A stretch of 64,000 nt of DNA from CBDDBX01 sp965225955 (GTDB taxonomy: Bacteria > Acidobacteriota > Aminicenantia > UBA2199), in NCBI GenBank assembly GCA_965225955.1, contig CBDDBX010000016.1, positions 1 through 64,000 on the forward strand. Direction: 5' to 3'. A program made the translations under genes and the position numbers. Shown here piece by piece: positions 43,438 through 53,334 of this stretch (position 1 is the stretch's first letter; each line of letters starts with the position of its first letter). The notes under the pieces were generated by a model. The model was given only the letters and a program-made list of their open reading frames with translations. It was not told where the DNA came from and searched no databases.

Positions 43438-44850
43438 TTACAGTTCTATTTTCTTGAGTTTATTATTCATTGTCTGTCGGGTTATACCGAGAATTCTTGC
43501 TGCAGTGCTCTGATTTCCACTGGTTCTTTTAAGGGCCTCTTTTATCAGTTCCTCCTCAACAACTTTAATTGAAGGAAGAGTTTCACAGTTATCAAAATAG
43601 CTCCCGGATTCAGTATTCCTGATTACAATTGTTTCGTACTTACTATCCCCAAGGCCAATAGCTTCACGAAACACTCTGAGAGAAAGAACTCTCTCTTTAT
43701 GCTGGGTAACAGCATTTATAACAATGGATCTCAACTCTCTTATATTCCCGGGGAAGTTATATAGTTTCAACAGTTCCCACAATTCAGGTGGAGGAGTAGG
43801 TTTATTCTTATTAAGGCTCTCTGCTGTTATTCCCATAAAATAGTCTACCAGCAGAGGAATATCATCTTTACGTTCTTTAAGGGAAGGCAGATTAATATTG
43901 TGTACATTCAGCCTGTAGTAGAGATCTTTTCTGAAAGTACCATCTTCCACCTGCTGTTTTAGGGATCTGTTGGTTGCCACAACTACTCTTGCAGATGATT
44001 TTTTTGGAATATCTGAGCCCAGAGGATAGTACTCCTTCTCCTGCAGCAGACGAAGTAGCTTAACCTGGGATGCCATGGACAAATCGCCGATCTCATCAAG
44101 AAAGAGCACTCCTCCCGCAGCCTTTTCAACAAGTCCTGCTCTTGGATTAGCGGCATCTGTAAAAGCTCCTTTCTTATGACCAAAAAGAGTGTCTGTGAAC
44201 ATGTTGTCATCAAGTCCCGCAACATTTACCTTAACAAACTCGCCTTTTCCACCTGTCAGATTGTACAGAGCCTGTGACAGTAACTCTTTTCCTGTTCCTG
44301 TTTCTCCAATAATAAGTACAGGTTCAGAAGTTTTCGCTACAGCCTCCATATACTGAAAAATAGCCTTCATTCTCTTATTACAGGTTACTATATGTTCAAA
44401 AGCTTCGGGGTTTTCCAGCCCGTCACTCATCAGATGTTCCTTAAGAAGATTGTAGTTCCGCCTCAGATTTCTCAGCTCCACCACCTTCTCAACAGAAGAG
44501 ATAAGTTTGCTGCGCTCAATTGGTTTAAGCAGATAATCTTCTGCTCCAGTCTGCATACACTCTACAGCAATTCTTACATCATTAAGTCCTGTTACAACAA
44601 TAACAGGAATCTCAGGATAGTCTTCTGACATTGTTTTAAGAATCTCAGTACCTGATATACCCGGCATAGTAAGATCAAGAATAAGTAGTTCCGGGGTGGT
44701 TTCATTTACAAAGGGAAGTACCTGCCGACTATCTTCCATGGATACTATATTATTGAAGCCTCTTGATCTCAGAGTAAGTTCTATACTCTTCAGAACAGAC
44801 ATCTCATCATCAACTATAAGAATCGGATTATCAGAACTATTTTTATTCAT
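43438..44850 (-). CDS. NtrC-type sigma-54 response regulator
   Basis: This 470-residue protein has three domains. The receiver (1-125) has the acidic pair VDDE and phosphorylation site Asp59 in LILDLTMPG. The AAA+ domain has Walker A GETGTGKE, the sigma-54 contact loop GAFTDA and LFLDEIGDL. The C-terminal Fis-type helix-turn-helix is NQSTAARILGITRQTMNNKL. The gene starts inside the end of its kinase gene (ATGA overlap), a clear two-component pair. It very likely activates the sigma-54 promoter at 43165-43180 when aromatic acid is present. Confidence 0.92.
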   Translation of the reverse strand: MNKNSSDNPILIVDDEMSVLKSIELTLRSRGFNNIVSMEDSRQVLPFVNETTPELLILDLTMPGISGTEILKTMSEDYPEIPVIVVTGLNDVRIAVECMQTGAEDYLLKPIERSKLISSVEKVVELRNLRRNYNLLKEHLMSDGLENPEAFEHIVTCNKRMKAIFQYMEAVAKTSEPVLIIGETGTGKELLSQALYNLTGGKGEFVKVNVAGLDDNMFTDTLFGHKKGAFTDAANPRAGLVEKAAGGVLFLDEIGDLSMASQVKLLRLLQEKEYYPLGSDIPKKSSARVVVATNRSLKQQVEDGTFRKDLYYRLNVHNINLPSLKERKDDIPLLVDYFMGITAESLNKNKPTPPPELWELLKLYNFPGNIRELRSIVINAVTQHKERVLSLRVFREAIGLGDSKYETIVIRNTESGSYFDNCETLPSIKVVEEELIKEALKRTSGNQSTAARILGITRQTMNNKLKKIEL

Positions 44851-47474
44851 ACATCTTCTCCACTATCTCTGACAGGCAGAGTAAGTATTGCCTTTGTACC
44901 TACTCCAACTTCAGATTCAAGTCTGAGGTTTCCCCCATGCTTTTTGATTATACTCATTGAGACAGAAAGTCCAAGCCCGGTACCTCCCGACTCTCTTTTA
45001 GTTGTAAAAAAGGGGTCCATTATCTTGTTCAGATTGTCACTCTCTATACCACAACCGGTATCATTAACATGAACCTCAATAACCTTATCTTCAATATTAT
45101 AGATAGTTATAACAGCAACCTGCCCGGCTTTCCCCTTAAGAGCATGACATGCATTCTGAATCAGATTAACCAGCACCTGCTCAAGTCTCTGAAAATTCCC
45201 TTTCACTACCGGCAGGTCTTTGCTGAGATCTATAACAAAGTTATCTGTACACCTGTTAATCTGGTTTAAAATAAGCTTTGCTGAAGATTCAACAACCATA
45301 TTTATATCAACATCTTCTGTCATTTCAAGAGAACTTGGCCGGGCAAAATTTTTCAATCCGTCAACAATAGCTTTTATCCTTCCTGAACTATCCTGAATAT
45401 CATTCAGCATATCAGGGACATAACTTCTGAACTGAGAGTAAGGCATGCCGGAAATCAGAAACTCTCCATTTTCATTTAAATACTCCTCAAGAACCGGCCG
45501 TACATCAAGCCATGCCTGGAAAAGGATAGGGGAGTTAAGCATTATTGCATTGTTGGGATTGTTAATTTCATGAGCCACACCGGAAACCAGAGTTCCAAGA
45601 GCTACAAGTTTATCTGTCTGTATAAGTTCTTCCTGATGTTTCTGTCTCTCTCTTTCAGTTCTCTTTCTCTCAGTAATATCTCTTATAAAAGCAAAATTCG
45701 CCGGACTACCTTCATAATTAACAAGTCCGGCATTTACCTCAACATCTATTACTGTTCCATCTTTTCTGAGAAAGTTTGTAGCGTATATAGAGTTGGGAAT
45801 TATTCCTGCCATTCTTTTACGGTAGAGCATATCTATCGCAGTTCTCTGATCTTCAGGAATTAACCGGATAAGATCGAGATCAATTATTTCCGGTTCACTA
45901 TACCCAAGTATCTCCTGAATTTTGTTATTGGCAAAAATAACTTTCCGTTCTTTTACCAGCATTATTCCGTCATTGGCTCTCTCAACAAGACAGCGATACT
46001 TCTCTTCACTATCCCTCAAAGCTCTCTCTGTACTCTCTTTTTCAAGAATCTGCTGCTTAAGTATTACGTTGGTTTCCGCCAGCTCACGGGTTCTGTTCTT
46101 AACTACAATATCGAGGCGATCGCACTGATCTTTCAGCATTCTTCTGGAAACAGTTCTTTCAGTAATATCTCTTACAAATCCAAGAAGTGCTGTTTTTTCA
46201 GGTGTTTCCAGCAGAAAAGCCCTGAATTCTGCGATTAACTCCTCTCCTTTACAATTGTCAAACTCCACCTCCATCATGCGATACTTATTTATATAAACAT
46301 CTCTCACAAAAGAGTCGTAATCCCATTTACCGATAGAGGTAAAAAGATCTCCTGCGGTTATAGATTTCAGTTTATCACTGCTCCAGCCAAAAATATCTTC
46401 AAAAACCCTGTTAACTTCACTGAAATTACCTGCTCTGGTTTTATCCTCAATATTGTGAACAAAGATTCCATCATATCCCATATTGAAGATAAGCCGGTAT
46501 TTTTTCTCGCTCTCTTTGAGCTCTTTCTGGGCTTTTCCAAGTTTGGATGCATCAATATAACCTATCAGAAGAACCATAACCACCAGACTTACTACAGCAG
46601 TTACAATAAGAACTTTTCTTATATATATAGTTCCTTCAATCAGCTCCTCTTCGTTAATAGATGTATTAACTATCCAGCCTGACTCTTTTGACTCTCTGTA
46701 AGCCATAATTTTATCTATCCCCTGAAACCGGTAAGCCTGATATCCGTTTTTCCTTTTTATGATCTTCTGCATCCATGAGTTACCCGACAGGTCTATAAGG
46801 TTAAGTCTCTTATCAGGGTGACCGATATTTACTCCGTTAAGGTCGGTAATAGCGACATATCCTGTATCTCCAACTTTAACAGACATAATAAACTTCTCAA
46901 TAAAATGTTCCCAGTCTATTGCCTTCCCCAGATAACCAATCAGCTTTCCCTGATTATCCCTTATTCCGGTTACAACCAGACTGACCAGTTCTCCTGTAAC
47001 TGGTGAACGTTCAATATTACCAGGAACAATTGTTTTGAATCCACTCTCTTTAAACTCTTTCCAGAAGGGAGAGTTTTTTATATTAAGATCCTTTTTTCTG
47101 TTACTGAACTGTGAATCAATTATCACATCCCCATTCCTATCTGCCAGAAAAAGACCCGAATGCATCTGCATCTGAAGTCCAAGCTCCCTCATCTGCCTGT
47201 CTGGTATGCCATTTTCAGAATTTTTAAGACTCTCTCTAAGAAGAGGCATATTACCTACCATCTTTATAAACTGTTTCTGTTCAGCAAGCCAGGCATCAAT
47301 TGCCTCTTTGACACCACCGGTAATTGCTTCCAGATATTTTCTGGCCATAAGATGATTCTGATTGATACTCAGATAGGAGTGGAAGAAAGCAAGACCTGAA
47401 AGAAAAATAAATATAGCAATCGAAACTAAAATCAGACGCTTCTTATTCAGGCCACCTAACTTTTCTCTCAGCAT
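44847..47474 (-). CDS. Sensor histidine kinase with dCache and two PAS domains
   Basis: This 875-residue kinase has two membrane helices (about 15-35 and 285-310) around a large extracytoplasmic dCache-type sensor (VGDTGYVAITDLNGVNIGHPD). Two PAS domains follow (KYRLIFNMGYDGIFVHN and KYRCLVERANDGIMLV, each ending in FxRDITER), with coiled coil between them. The kinase core has the phospho-accepting His in SGVAHEINNPNN and the ATP-binding boxes LIQNACHAL, DTGCGI and GGTGLGLS. The stop overlaps the regulator start. Ligand binding outside the cell fits sensing of an external aromatic acid. Confidence 0.9.
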   Translation of the reverse strand: MLREKLGGLNKKRLILVSIAIFIFLSGLAFFHSYLSINQNHLMARKYLEAITGGVKEAIDAWLAEQKQFIKMVGNMPLLRESLKNSENGIPDRQMRELGLQMQMHSGLFLADRNGDVIIDSQFSNRKKDLNIKNSPFWKEFKESGFKTIVPGNIERSPVTGELVSLVVTGIRDNQGKLIGYLGKAIDWEHFIEKFIMSVKVGDTGYVAITDLNGVNIGHPDKRLNLIDLSGNSWMQKIIKRKNGYQAYRFQGIDKIMAYRESKESGWIVNTSINEEELIEGTIYIRKVLIVTAVVSLVVMVLLIGYIDASKLGKAQKELKESEKKYRLIFNMGYDGIFVHNIEDKTRAGNFSEVNRVFEDIFGWSSDKLKSITAGDLFTSIGKWDYDSFVRDVYINKYRMMEVEFDNCKGEELIAEFRAFLLETPEKTALLGFVRDITERTVSRRMLKDQCDRLDIVVKNRTRELAETNVILKQQILEKESTERALRDSEEKYRCLVERANDGIMLVKERKVIFANNKIQEILGYSEPEIIDLDLIRLIPEDQRTAIDMLYRKRMAGIIPNSIYATNFLRKDGTVIDVEVNAGLVNYEGSPANFAFIRDITERKRTERERQKHQEELIQTDKLVALGTLVSGVAHEINNPNNAIMLNSPILFQAWLDVRPVLEEYLNENGEFLISGMPYSQFRSYVPDMLNDIQDSSGRIKAIVDGLKNFARPSSLEMTEDVDINMVVESSAKLILNQINRCTDNFVIDLSKDLPVVKGNFQRLEQVLVNLIQNACHALKGKAGQVAVITIYNIEDKVIEVHVNDTGCGIESDNLNKIMDPFFTTKRESGGTGLGLSVSMSIIKKHGGNLRLESEVGVGTKAILTLPVRDSGEDV

Positions 47475-47591
47475 AGAAGATTATAGGAAAAAATATTAAC
47501 ACTAACAAGAAAATATTTATTTTTGTTCTCCTGTGCCTGATAACCGGAAGAGCCCACATACATATTTTACACATTTTATGAAAGAAATATC

Positions 47592-47631
47592 TTGACACCA
47601 GTGAAATCGATATGTTACATTTTTTGTGTAA
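47592..47631 (+). promoter_or_regulatory. Promoter and PadR operator candidate
   Basis: TTGACA (47592-47597), a 17-base spacer and TTACAT (47615-47620) form a good promoter. TTACA and TGTAA (47615-47631, 7-base spacer) make an inverted repeat covering the -10, ideal for repression by the PadR protein whose GTG start is at 47649. Confidence 0.55.
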
Positions 47632-47648
47632 ATAATCAGGAGGTACCT

Positions 47649-47975
47649 GTGAAAACGCTTTTAACTAAAAAAGAAGAGCTCATAATGCTCTCAATTCTAC
47701 AACTTAAAGAGAAAGCTTATCTTGTTTCAATTCTTGAGCATCTGAACGATACAACCAGTAGAAACTTTCTTCTTACAGCAATTCATGTTCCCCTTACCAG
47801 ACTGGAAAAAAAAGGGTTTATTGAGTCTGCTTTTGGAGAATCCACTGCAACAAGGGGAGGAAGGAGAAAAAAGATATACAGACTCACAAAAGAGGGAATA
47901 ACTGTGATGAGAGAACACAAGACTCTTAACGACACCATGTGGTCTGATCTGACTGAGATCCTATCTGTGGAGTAG
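47649..47975 (+). CDS. PadR-family transcriptional regulator (second permease pair)
   Basis: This 108-residue PadR protein has EELIMLSILQLKEKAYLVSIL and HVPLTRLEKKGFIES as DNA-binding helices and a wing in RGGRRKKIYRLTKEG. The GTG at 47649 is chosen because AGGAGG lies five bases upstream; an upstream in-frame ATG would place the promoter inside the coding region. It is three bases before the second FtsX-permease gene and mirrors the 18220/18551 pair. Confidence 0.88.
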   Translation: MKTLLTKKEELIMLSILQLKEKAYLVSILEHLNDTTSRNFLLTAIHVPLTRLEKKGFIESAFGESTATRGGRRKKIYRLTKEGITVMREHKTLNDTMWSDLTEILSVE

Positions 47976-47978
47976 AAG

Positions 47979-50555
47979 ATGTCAGATAAAGGTTCTATAA
48001 TCATTTTTCTTGAAAAAGTTCTGAGGATTCTTTCAGGAAAGTCTGAAGCAGAGGCTCTTCTTGGAGACATGGAAGAGTTATACCATCATAAACTAAGATC
48101 AGCAGGAAGAATCAGAGCCGTATCATGGTATTTAACATGTGTTCTTCGTATGGTTCCTGAATATCTTCTTAATACAACAGAACATACAATGGCATCAGGT
48201 GGTAACTACATGAAAACCACACTGAGAAATGCCATGAATTACAAAACAAACTCCCTGATAAAAGCTACCAGTCTTCTTGTGGGTATGGCAACTTTCCTGA
48301 TAATCGGACTGGATATTATCTATGAATACAGCTGGGATAAATTCCACAGGAACGGAGAGCGCATTTTCAGAGTACAGGCGATCAGGGATTACAAAGACCA
48401 GAGAAGTTATCTGTCACAGGTAGCATATCCTGTAGCAGGAGGTCTTAAGGAAAAATATCCGGAAATTGAGGAATCTGCAGTTATAGCGGAAATATGGGGA
48501 GAACATCTCTCCACATCTGACGGTACAAAGTTGTATGCACCTGACGGTTATTTTGCAGACAACCGTTTCTTTAATATCTTCACGGTTAACTTTACAAAGG
48601 ATTCCGAAACCCGCCCTCTCTCCTCTCCAGGCTCAATTATACTCTCCAAATCTATTGCAGGTAAATATTTCCCCAATCAGAATCCTATTGGAAAAATGAT
48701 CAGAAACGGAACCGGATATAACCTGAGAGTCTCTGCTGTTTATGAAGATTTCCCGGAAAACTCCCATATAAGACCATCTTACATGCTATCCTTCAAAATC
48801 TTTGAAAACACATACAATACCAGATTAAAAGAGAGCTGGGAGAAATCTTTCTGCCGAGTATATGTGATGCTTAAAAATGGTGTGGATTATAAGAGCTTTG
48901 AGAAAAAAATTGCAGGATTTAAAAATCAATATGTCAAAAACAATCATAAACAGCTATATCTGAACCCTCTTAAAGAGATGCATCTGAAACCAGGAGCCAC
49001 TAACGATCTGGAACTGGTTATCTATTACTACGGTATTATAGGAGCTTTCGCACTTCTTATTGCATGTATAAACTTTATTAATCTGACTACCGCTCAATTC
49101 TCTGTAAGGGAAAAAGAGATTGGTATAAGAAAAATAATGGGAAGTTCCCGAAGAGCATTAATAAGGCAGTTTACCGGAGAAGCTGTTGTGCTTTCTGTTA
49201 TTGCCATGATTGCAGCAATAGGAGTTGCTGCTCTTACTCTACCTCTCTACAGCACTATAATGGAAAAGCCTCTTGTTCCATCAATGCTTCTTACCCCATC
49301 TGCTATATCAATATCACTGGGAATAGCAGTACTGACAGGTGCTGTTTCAGGTATATACCCTGCACTTCTCATATCTGCTGTTCCTGCATCTTCAATTCTG
49401 AAAAGCTGTACCGGAACCACCTCAGCTTCAGCAGGAAGAAAAGGACTGCTGAGAAAGGTTCTGACAACCTTCCAGCTGGCTCTGGCAATTACTCTGCTGT
49501 TCATGACAATGTATATGTTCAGGCAGATCAGTTTTATGCAGAAAAAAGATCTTGGCTTTGACTATAACGGGCTTTTTACCTGCAGGCTGTCCGGCGTTGA
49601 TTCAGATACCGTAAGAACCCTCAGAAACGAACTATTAAGAGAACCAGATGTAGTAAATGCGACAGCCTCATATAATGCCCCTTTTCACCGAACAAGCATG
49701 CATCCCATAAACTGGGAGGGAGCTGCTCCTGAAGAGAAAATTTCCAGTCGTATGAATCTGGTTGATCACAATTTCATCGATACATATCAGATGAAAATTC
49801 AGCAGGGCAGAAATTTCTCAGTAAAGATGAGCACCGACAGCAATAAATGTCTTGTAAACGAAACCTTTGTGAAAACTGTTGGCTGGAAACAGCCTTTAGG
49901 GAAGCATATTAACAACAATAAGTATCAGGTGATAGGTGTAATCAAAGATTTCCACCCCACAACAGTTCATGAAAAAATTCTTCCTTACTACATGGTTCTC
50001 AGTAAAGATTTTGACCATACAAACCGACTGTTTACAATAAGAGTAAGAAGTAAATCCGGTACAAAAACTCCGGATCATATAAACAGGGTTTTTAAACAGA
50101 TCTACCCTGATAAGGTATTTGAGGTACAGCATTTTCAGGAGAGTATGAACAGTAGTACAATAAAAATATACAGGAAGATAGGATCAGGCTTCCTCTTCTT
50201 CTCTGTTATTACCCTCTTAATGGCTGCATCCGGTTTGTTCGCTCTGATATCCTTTAATGTAGAAAGAAGAGCAAAAGAGCTCTCCATAAAAAAGGTACTT
50301 GGAGCCACTACAGGCAGACTTTATATGAATGTTACTACCGAATTTATCTTTCTTATACTTGCTGCCAGTCTGATAAGTATTCCCCTTGGGTTTAAAATAA
50401 CAGATACAATACCTTCAGCTTATAAATATCATCCCGGAATGACTGATATACTGCTATTAATCACAATAATAAGTGTAACAGCATTTATTACAACTCTGGG
50501 GAAAGCTTATAAAGCTGCCTCCAGGAATCCTGCCAGTAACCTTAAGGCAGATTAG
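47979..50555 (+). CDS. FtsX/MacB-type ABC permease with N-terminal prefix domain (second)
   Basis: This 858-residue permease has the same plan as that at 18551-21115: a cytoplasmic prefix (KSEAEALLGDMEELYHHKL), a first membrane helix near residue 95, a MacB-type extracytoplasmic domain, two sets of three FtsX helices and a second extracytoplasmic domain. The coupling motifs GIRKIMGSSRRAL and SIKKVLGATTGRL are present. It begins three bases after the PadR stop and again lacks an adjacent ATPase. It overlaps the convergent PD40 gene by 14 bases. Confidence 0.85.
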   Translation: MSDKGSIIIFLEKVLRILSGKSEAEALLGDMEELYHHKLRSAGRIRAVSWYLTCVLRMVPEYLLNTTEHTMASGGNYMKTTLRNAMNYKTNSLIKATSLLVGMATFLIIGLDIIYEYSWDKFHRNGERIFRVQAIRDYKDQRSYLSQVAYPVAGGLKEKYPEIEESAVIAEIWGEHLSTSDGTKLYAPDGYFADNRFFNIFTVNFTKDSETRPLSSPGSIILSKSIAGKYFPNQNPIGKMIRNGTGYNLRVSAVYEDFPENSHIRPSYMLSFKIFENTYNTRLKESWEKSFCRVYVMLKNGVDYKSFEKKIAGFKNQYVKNNHKQLYLNPLKEMHLKPGATNDLELVIYYYGIIGAFALLIACINFINLTTAQFSVREKEIGIRKIMGSSRRALIRQFTGEAVVLSVIAMIAAIGVAALTLPLYSTIMEKPLVPSMLLTPSAISISLGIAVLTGAVSGIYPALLISAVPASSILKSCTGTTSASAGRKGLLRKVLTTFQLALAITLLFMTMYMFRQISFMQKKDLGFDYNGLFTCRLSGVDSDTVRTLRNELLREPDVVNATASYNAPFHRTSMHPINWEGAAPEEKISSRMNLVDHNFIDTYQMKIQQGRNFSVKMSTDSNKCLVNETFVKTVGWKQPLGKHINNNKYQVIGVIKDFHPTTVHEKILPYYMVLSKDFDHTNRLFTIRVRSKSGTKTPDHINRVFKQIYPDKVFEVQHFQESMNSSTIKIYRKIGSGFLFFSVITLLMAASGLFALISFNVERRAKELSIKKVLGATTGRLYMNVTTEFIFLILAASLISIPLGFKITDTIPSAYKYHPGMTDILLLITIISVTAFITTLGKAYKAASRNPASNLKAD

Positions 50556-51498
50556 CCTCTGCTGCGGTTTTCTTTTCCATCACATCCTTTCTGAGTTTAT
50601 CAAGAAAGGATGTGCTGACCCAGTATATTCTGTACTGATCAGCTCTTCTTCCACGGGTTGAAGAGAAGAACATGTACTTACCATTGAAGCTTACCAGTGG
50701 GGCATGGTCGTGACCATCTGAGTTTATCTCCTTCCCGAGATTAACTCCCTTTGTCCACTTCCCATTACTATCCCTGAAAGAGACAAACATATCGCTGTGA
50801 GCACCCTTCTTACCAGCTATATATGAAGAGAAAATCATATAGGATTCATCAGGAGAAACAAAAGCATTATAAGAAGTCCCCGGAAAATTTACAGCAGGAG
50901 GCAGTTTTATTCCTCTCTGATATCTACCATCCACTAGTTCTGCGGCATGAATATCTCCTCTGGTCATAGCAAGATTATTCCTTCCAAAATACATCTTCCC
51001 ACCAAAGGTCAGTGAAGGAAAATACTCCATGCATACAGTATTCACTAAACCTGGTACAGGGCGTGGTACCCCCCAGTTTTTACCCTCTCTCTTCACAAAC
51101 CAGATATCTACATCTTTTGTCATATCTCTCTTATTTCTGGTTGGGCGGTTTGAGCAGAAATATAACCTCTGACCATCAAAAGACATTACCGGTTCAAAAT
51201 CGCTGTTTTTCCCTGAAAACCTGCATACCTGAGGCACAGACCATCTGCCCTCTTCACATCGGGTTACCATCAGAGTCATACCATTCTTATTTATTGCAGC
51301 AAAATAGAACTCTTTACCATCAGGACTTATTGCTACATCCCTGTAATTATTAATCATATGAAAAAGTCCCGGCATAAGAAGCAGTGGCTTATCTTCGGGA
51401 ACCGGCCCCTGAATATTTTTAAGCTGATTGTTGTAATCTGATCCTGTAACAGAACCGGATAGTAGTACAAAAAGTAGAATAATTAACATATTTTTCAT
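50542..51498 (-). CDS. Exported PD40/TolB-like beta-propeller protein
   Basis: This 318-residue protein has a signal peptide (ILLFVLLSGSVTGS) and a TolB-like propeller. PD40-type repeats recur: VAISPDGKEFYFAA, PVMSFDGQRLYFCSNR, PSLTFGGKMYFGRN, FVSPDESYMIFSS and LVSFNGKYMFFSS. It stands alone between the permease and the TiaS-like gene, on the minus strand, and its role is unknown. The 14-base overlap with the convergent permease gene means each lacks its own terminator here. Confidence 0.85.
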   Translation of the reverse strand: MKNMLIILLFVLLSGSVTGSDYNNQLKNIQGPVPEDKPLLLMPGLFHMINNYRDVAISPDGKEFYFAAINKNGMTLMVTRCEEGRWSVPQVCRFSGKNSDFEPVMSFDGQRLYFCSNRPTRNKRDMTKDVDIWFVKREGKNWGVPRPVPGLVNTVCMEYFPSLTFGGKMYFGRNNLAMTRGDIHAAELVDGRYQRGIKLPPAVNFPGTSYNAFVSPDESYMIFSSYIAGKKGAHSDMFVSFRDSNGKWTKGVNLGKEINSDGHDHAPLVSFNGKYMFFSSTRGRRADQYRIYWVSTSFLDKLRKDVMEKKTAAEANLP

Positions 51499-51516
51499 AA
51501 CAGTCTCCCCGAAATA

Positions 51517-52263
51517 TCAGAAAATTTTTAACTCAGTCTTTGTAAGAGTAACATAGTTAAACTCACTACCAGCTGAAGGTCTAACACATAATACTGATTC
51601 ACAGTTTTTATGGATAGTCTTTATATATTCCCGATCTGAAATTTCAATAACTCCCTCTGTAACTTCATTACCACTATCCATATCAACAACCCTGTCCACC
51701 ATGGGGTGAGCTATCAGCTCTTCTGCTTTCATGGAGACACATGGAGAGTCAAATCTGAATTTTCCTCTGAAACGTCCGTCATTACCCCCAAGTCTGAGGG
51801 AAATCCCTGCAAGAGCCCCAATGATGCCATCACCTGTTCCTCCATGCTCGGAGAGGTGAATCCCCATCTTCCCTGCCATTGCCCAGGCGTCTTTTTTAAA
51901 TAGCACAGAGATTTTTGCCCTTTTTCCATAATCTATAAACTCTTTTATATTATCTCCAAGCAGCCCGGGTACAGCTACTGCCAGACCCGGATCTGAGCCT
52001 TCTGCCCCCTCTTTTACCAGATATTCAGATGCATAAGCTATAATATCATTCAGGCACCCTGCTCTTCCGTAAAAATCCATACACATGGAGCTGTTGTGGG
52101 AAGTATAGGGTACATCCGGGTGAACAAAGAGCTGATGCCTTGTAATTCTTCCGGGAGCACCAAGTTTCTGCTCTTCAAGTAGTTCTCCCAGCCTGTGAGC
52201 CAGCTTTCCTGTACCAGGTGCTTCAAGATTATCTGTATCGTCAATGCATATAAGCAGTTCCAT
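51517..52263 (-). CDS. TiaS-like (tRNA-Ile2 agmatinylcytidine synthetase-like) protein
   Basis: This 248-residue protein begins with CIDDTDNLEAPGTGKLA, the ATP-dependent active-site signature of TiaS, and continues with HGGTGDGIIGALAGISLRLGGNDGRFRG, also typical. Archaeal TiaS modifies a tRNA with agmatine and is much longer (it has an OB fold and zinc ribbon). This bacterial version has only the core domains. It begins exactly at the stop of the transporter binding-protein gene (one base after), so it is translated with the ABC importer. That coupling suggests it processes or senses the imported compound, a hypothesis only. Confidence 0.82.
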   Translation of the reverse strand: MELLICIDDTDNLEAPGTGKLAHRLGELLEEQKLGAPGRITRHQLFVHPDVPYTSHNSSMCMDFYGRAGCLNDIIAYASEYLVKEGAEGSDPGLAVAVPGLLGDNIKEFIDYGKRAKISVLFKKDAWAMAGKMGIHLSEHGGTGDGIIGALAGISLRLGGNDGRFRGKFRFDSPCVSMKAEELIAHPMVDRVVDMDSGNEVTEGVIEISDREYIKTIHKNCESVLCVRPSAGSEFNYVTLTKTELKIF

Positions 52264-53334
52264 CTATCTATTCCTTCTTCTCTTTTTTTTAGGGTCTCTC
52301 ATTCCTTTACCCTTCAGAATTCTATTCAGAAGTTTATCATCAATGTCCATGCGGAAAAACTTCTTATAAAAGCCTCTTACTTCAGATCTTATATTAATAT
52401 CTTTAAAAAGGTCAGGATACACCTTACAGGCAGTCCATATAATAGCGAGAGGAGTTTCTATTGAGTTTGTATGTCCCCATCTGGAGATACCATTGGGAAG
52501 CAGATATACACGGTTTCTTCTGACAGCTTCTATATTTTTCCACTGGGGACTTTTCTTTATAAATTCCCCTTTCCCATCTTCATTAACAATGATCACATCA
52601 GGATTCCATTGCAGAATCTGTTCCATACCTGCATAGTACTTATTATCAGTAAATGTCAGTTTACCTTCTGCTGATACATTCACCATACCCGCAGCTTTAA
52701 TCCATTCAGCAGGCACAGAATCCGGTGCATCAGTGTGGGTAGGTTCATTATTTGAATGAAAAACTCTTGCCTTCTTACCGACAGGTAAAGCTGAAGTTCT
52801 CTTCTGTACAAGCTTTATGCTATTACTGTAAAAATCTATATATTTCTTTGCCAGATCCTCTTTACCCAGTATTTTACCCAGCATTCTTACTACATGGAAC
52901 TGACTTTTAATACTTCTGATTTCAACTGTCAGCCATTTAAGACCAAACTTTTTAAATCGTTCAGTTTCAGAACTGTTTACAGCTACACTTCGGTCTACAA
53001 GAAGGAGATTGGGTTCAGCTCTCAGCAGCTCTTCTATTTTTATTCCTCCTCCGGCTTTTGGAACAGGCAGGTCCTTTATATGAGGGAGCAGCATATTGAA
53101 CATCTTATCCCTTACCAGACCACGACTTACAGCAACAATTTTGTCACCACCCTCAAGCATTGCCACTGTGTGGCCGGCAACAGCAAAAAGAGCAGCTATT
53201 CTGAGTTTACTGTTATCTATCTTTACTTTACGCCCGATACAGTCTGTGACTTCAACAACTTCACTATATATATTACCCGTAAGCAATAATCCCATAATAA
53301 GACTAAAGATCAACGGATTTAAAAATCTCTTCAT
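52264..53334 (-). CDS. ABC importer substrate-binding protein (FepB/BtuF type)
   Basis: This 356-residue protein has a signal peptide and a cluster A periplasmic binding fold: VTDCIGRKVKIDNSKLRIAAL, then KIEELLRAEPNLLLVD and LQWNPDVIIVNEDG. FepB/BtuF-type proteins bind siderophores, haem, corrinoids or oxyanions. The C-terminus is an unusual basic tail (KGMRDPKKKRRRNR). The coding start overlaps the ATPase gene's end by 32 bases, which is large, so an internal start is possible. With the permease and ATPase it forms an importer for the TonB receptor's ligand. Confidence 0.85.
   Translation of the reverse strand: MKRFLNPLIFSLIMGLLLTGNIYSEVVEVTDCIGRKVKIDNSKLRIAALFAVAGHTVAMLEGGDKIVAVSRGLVRDKMFNMLLPHIKDLPVPKAGGGIKIEELLRAEPNLLLVDRSVAVNSSETERFKKFGLKWLTVEIRSIKSQFHVVRMLGKILGKEDLAKKYIDFYSNSIKLVQKRTSALPVGKKARVFHSNNEPTHTDAPDSVPAEWIKAAGMVNVSAEGKLTFTDNKYYAGMEQILQWNPDVIIVNEDGKGEFIKKSPQWKNIEAVRRNRVYLLPNGISRWGHTNSIETPLAIIWTACKVYPDLFKDINIRSEVRGFYKKFFRMDIDDKLLNRILKGKGMRDPKKKRRRNR

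Noticed and set aside
51517..52263. True archaeal-type TiaS function
   Set aside because: The protein has only the core domains and lacks the OB-fold and zinc ribbon of archaeal TiaS; bacteria use TilS for the same tRNA.
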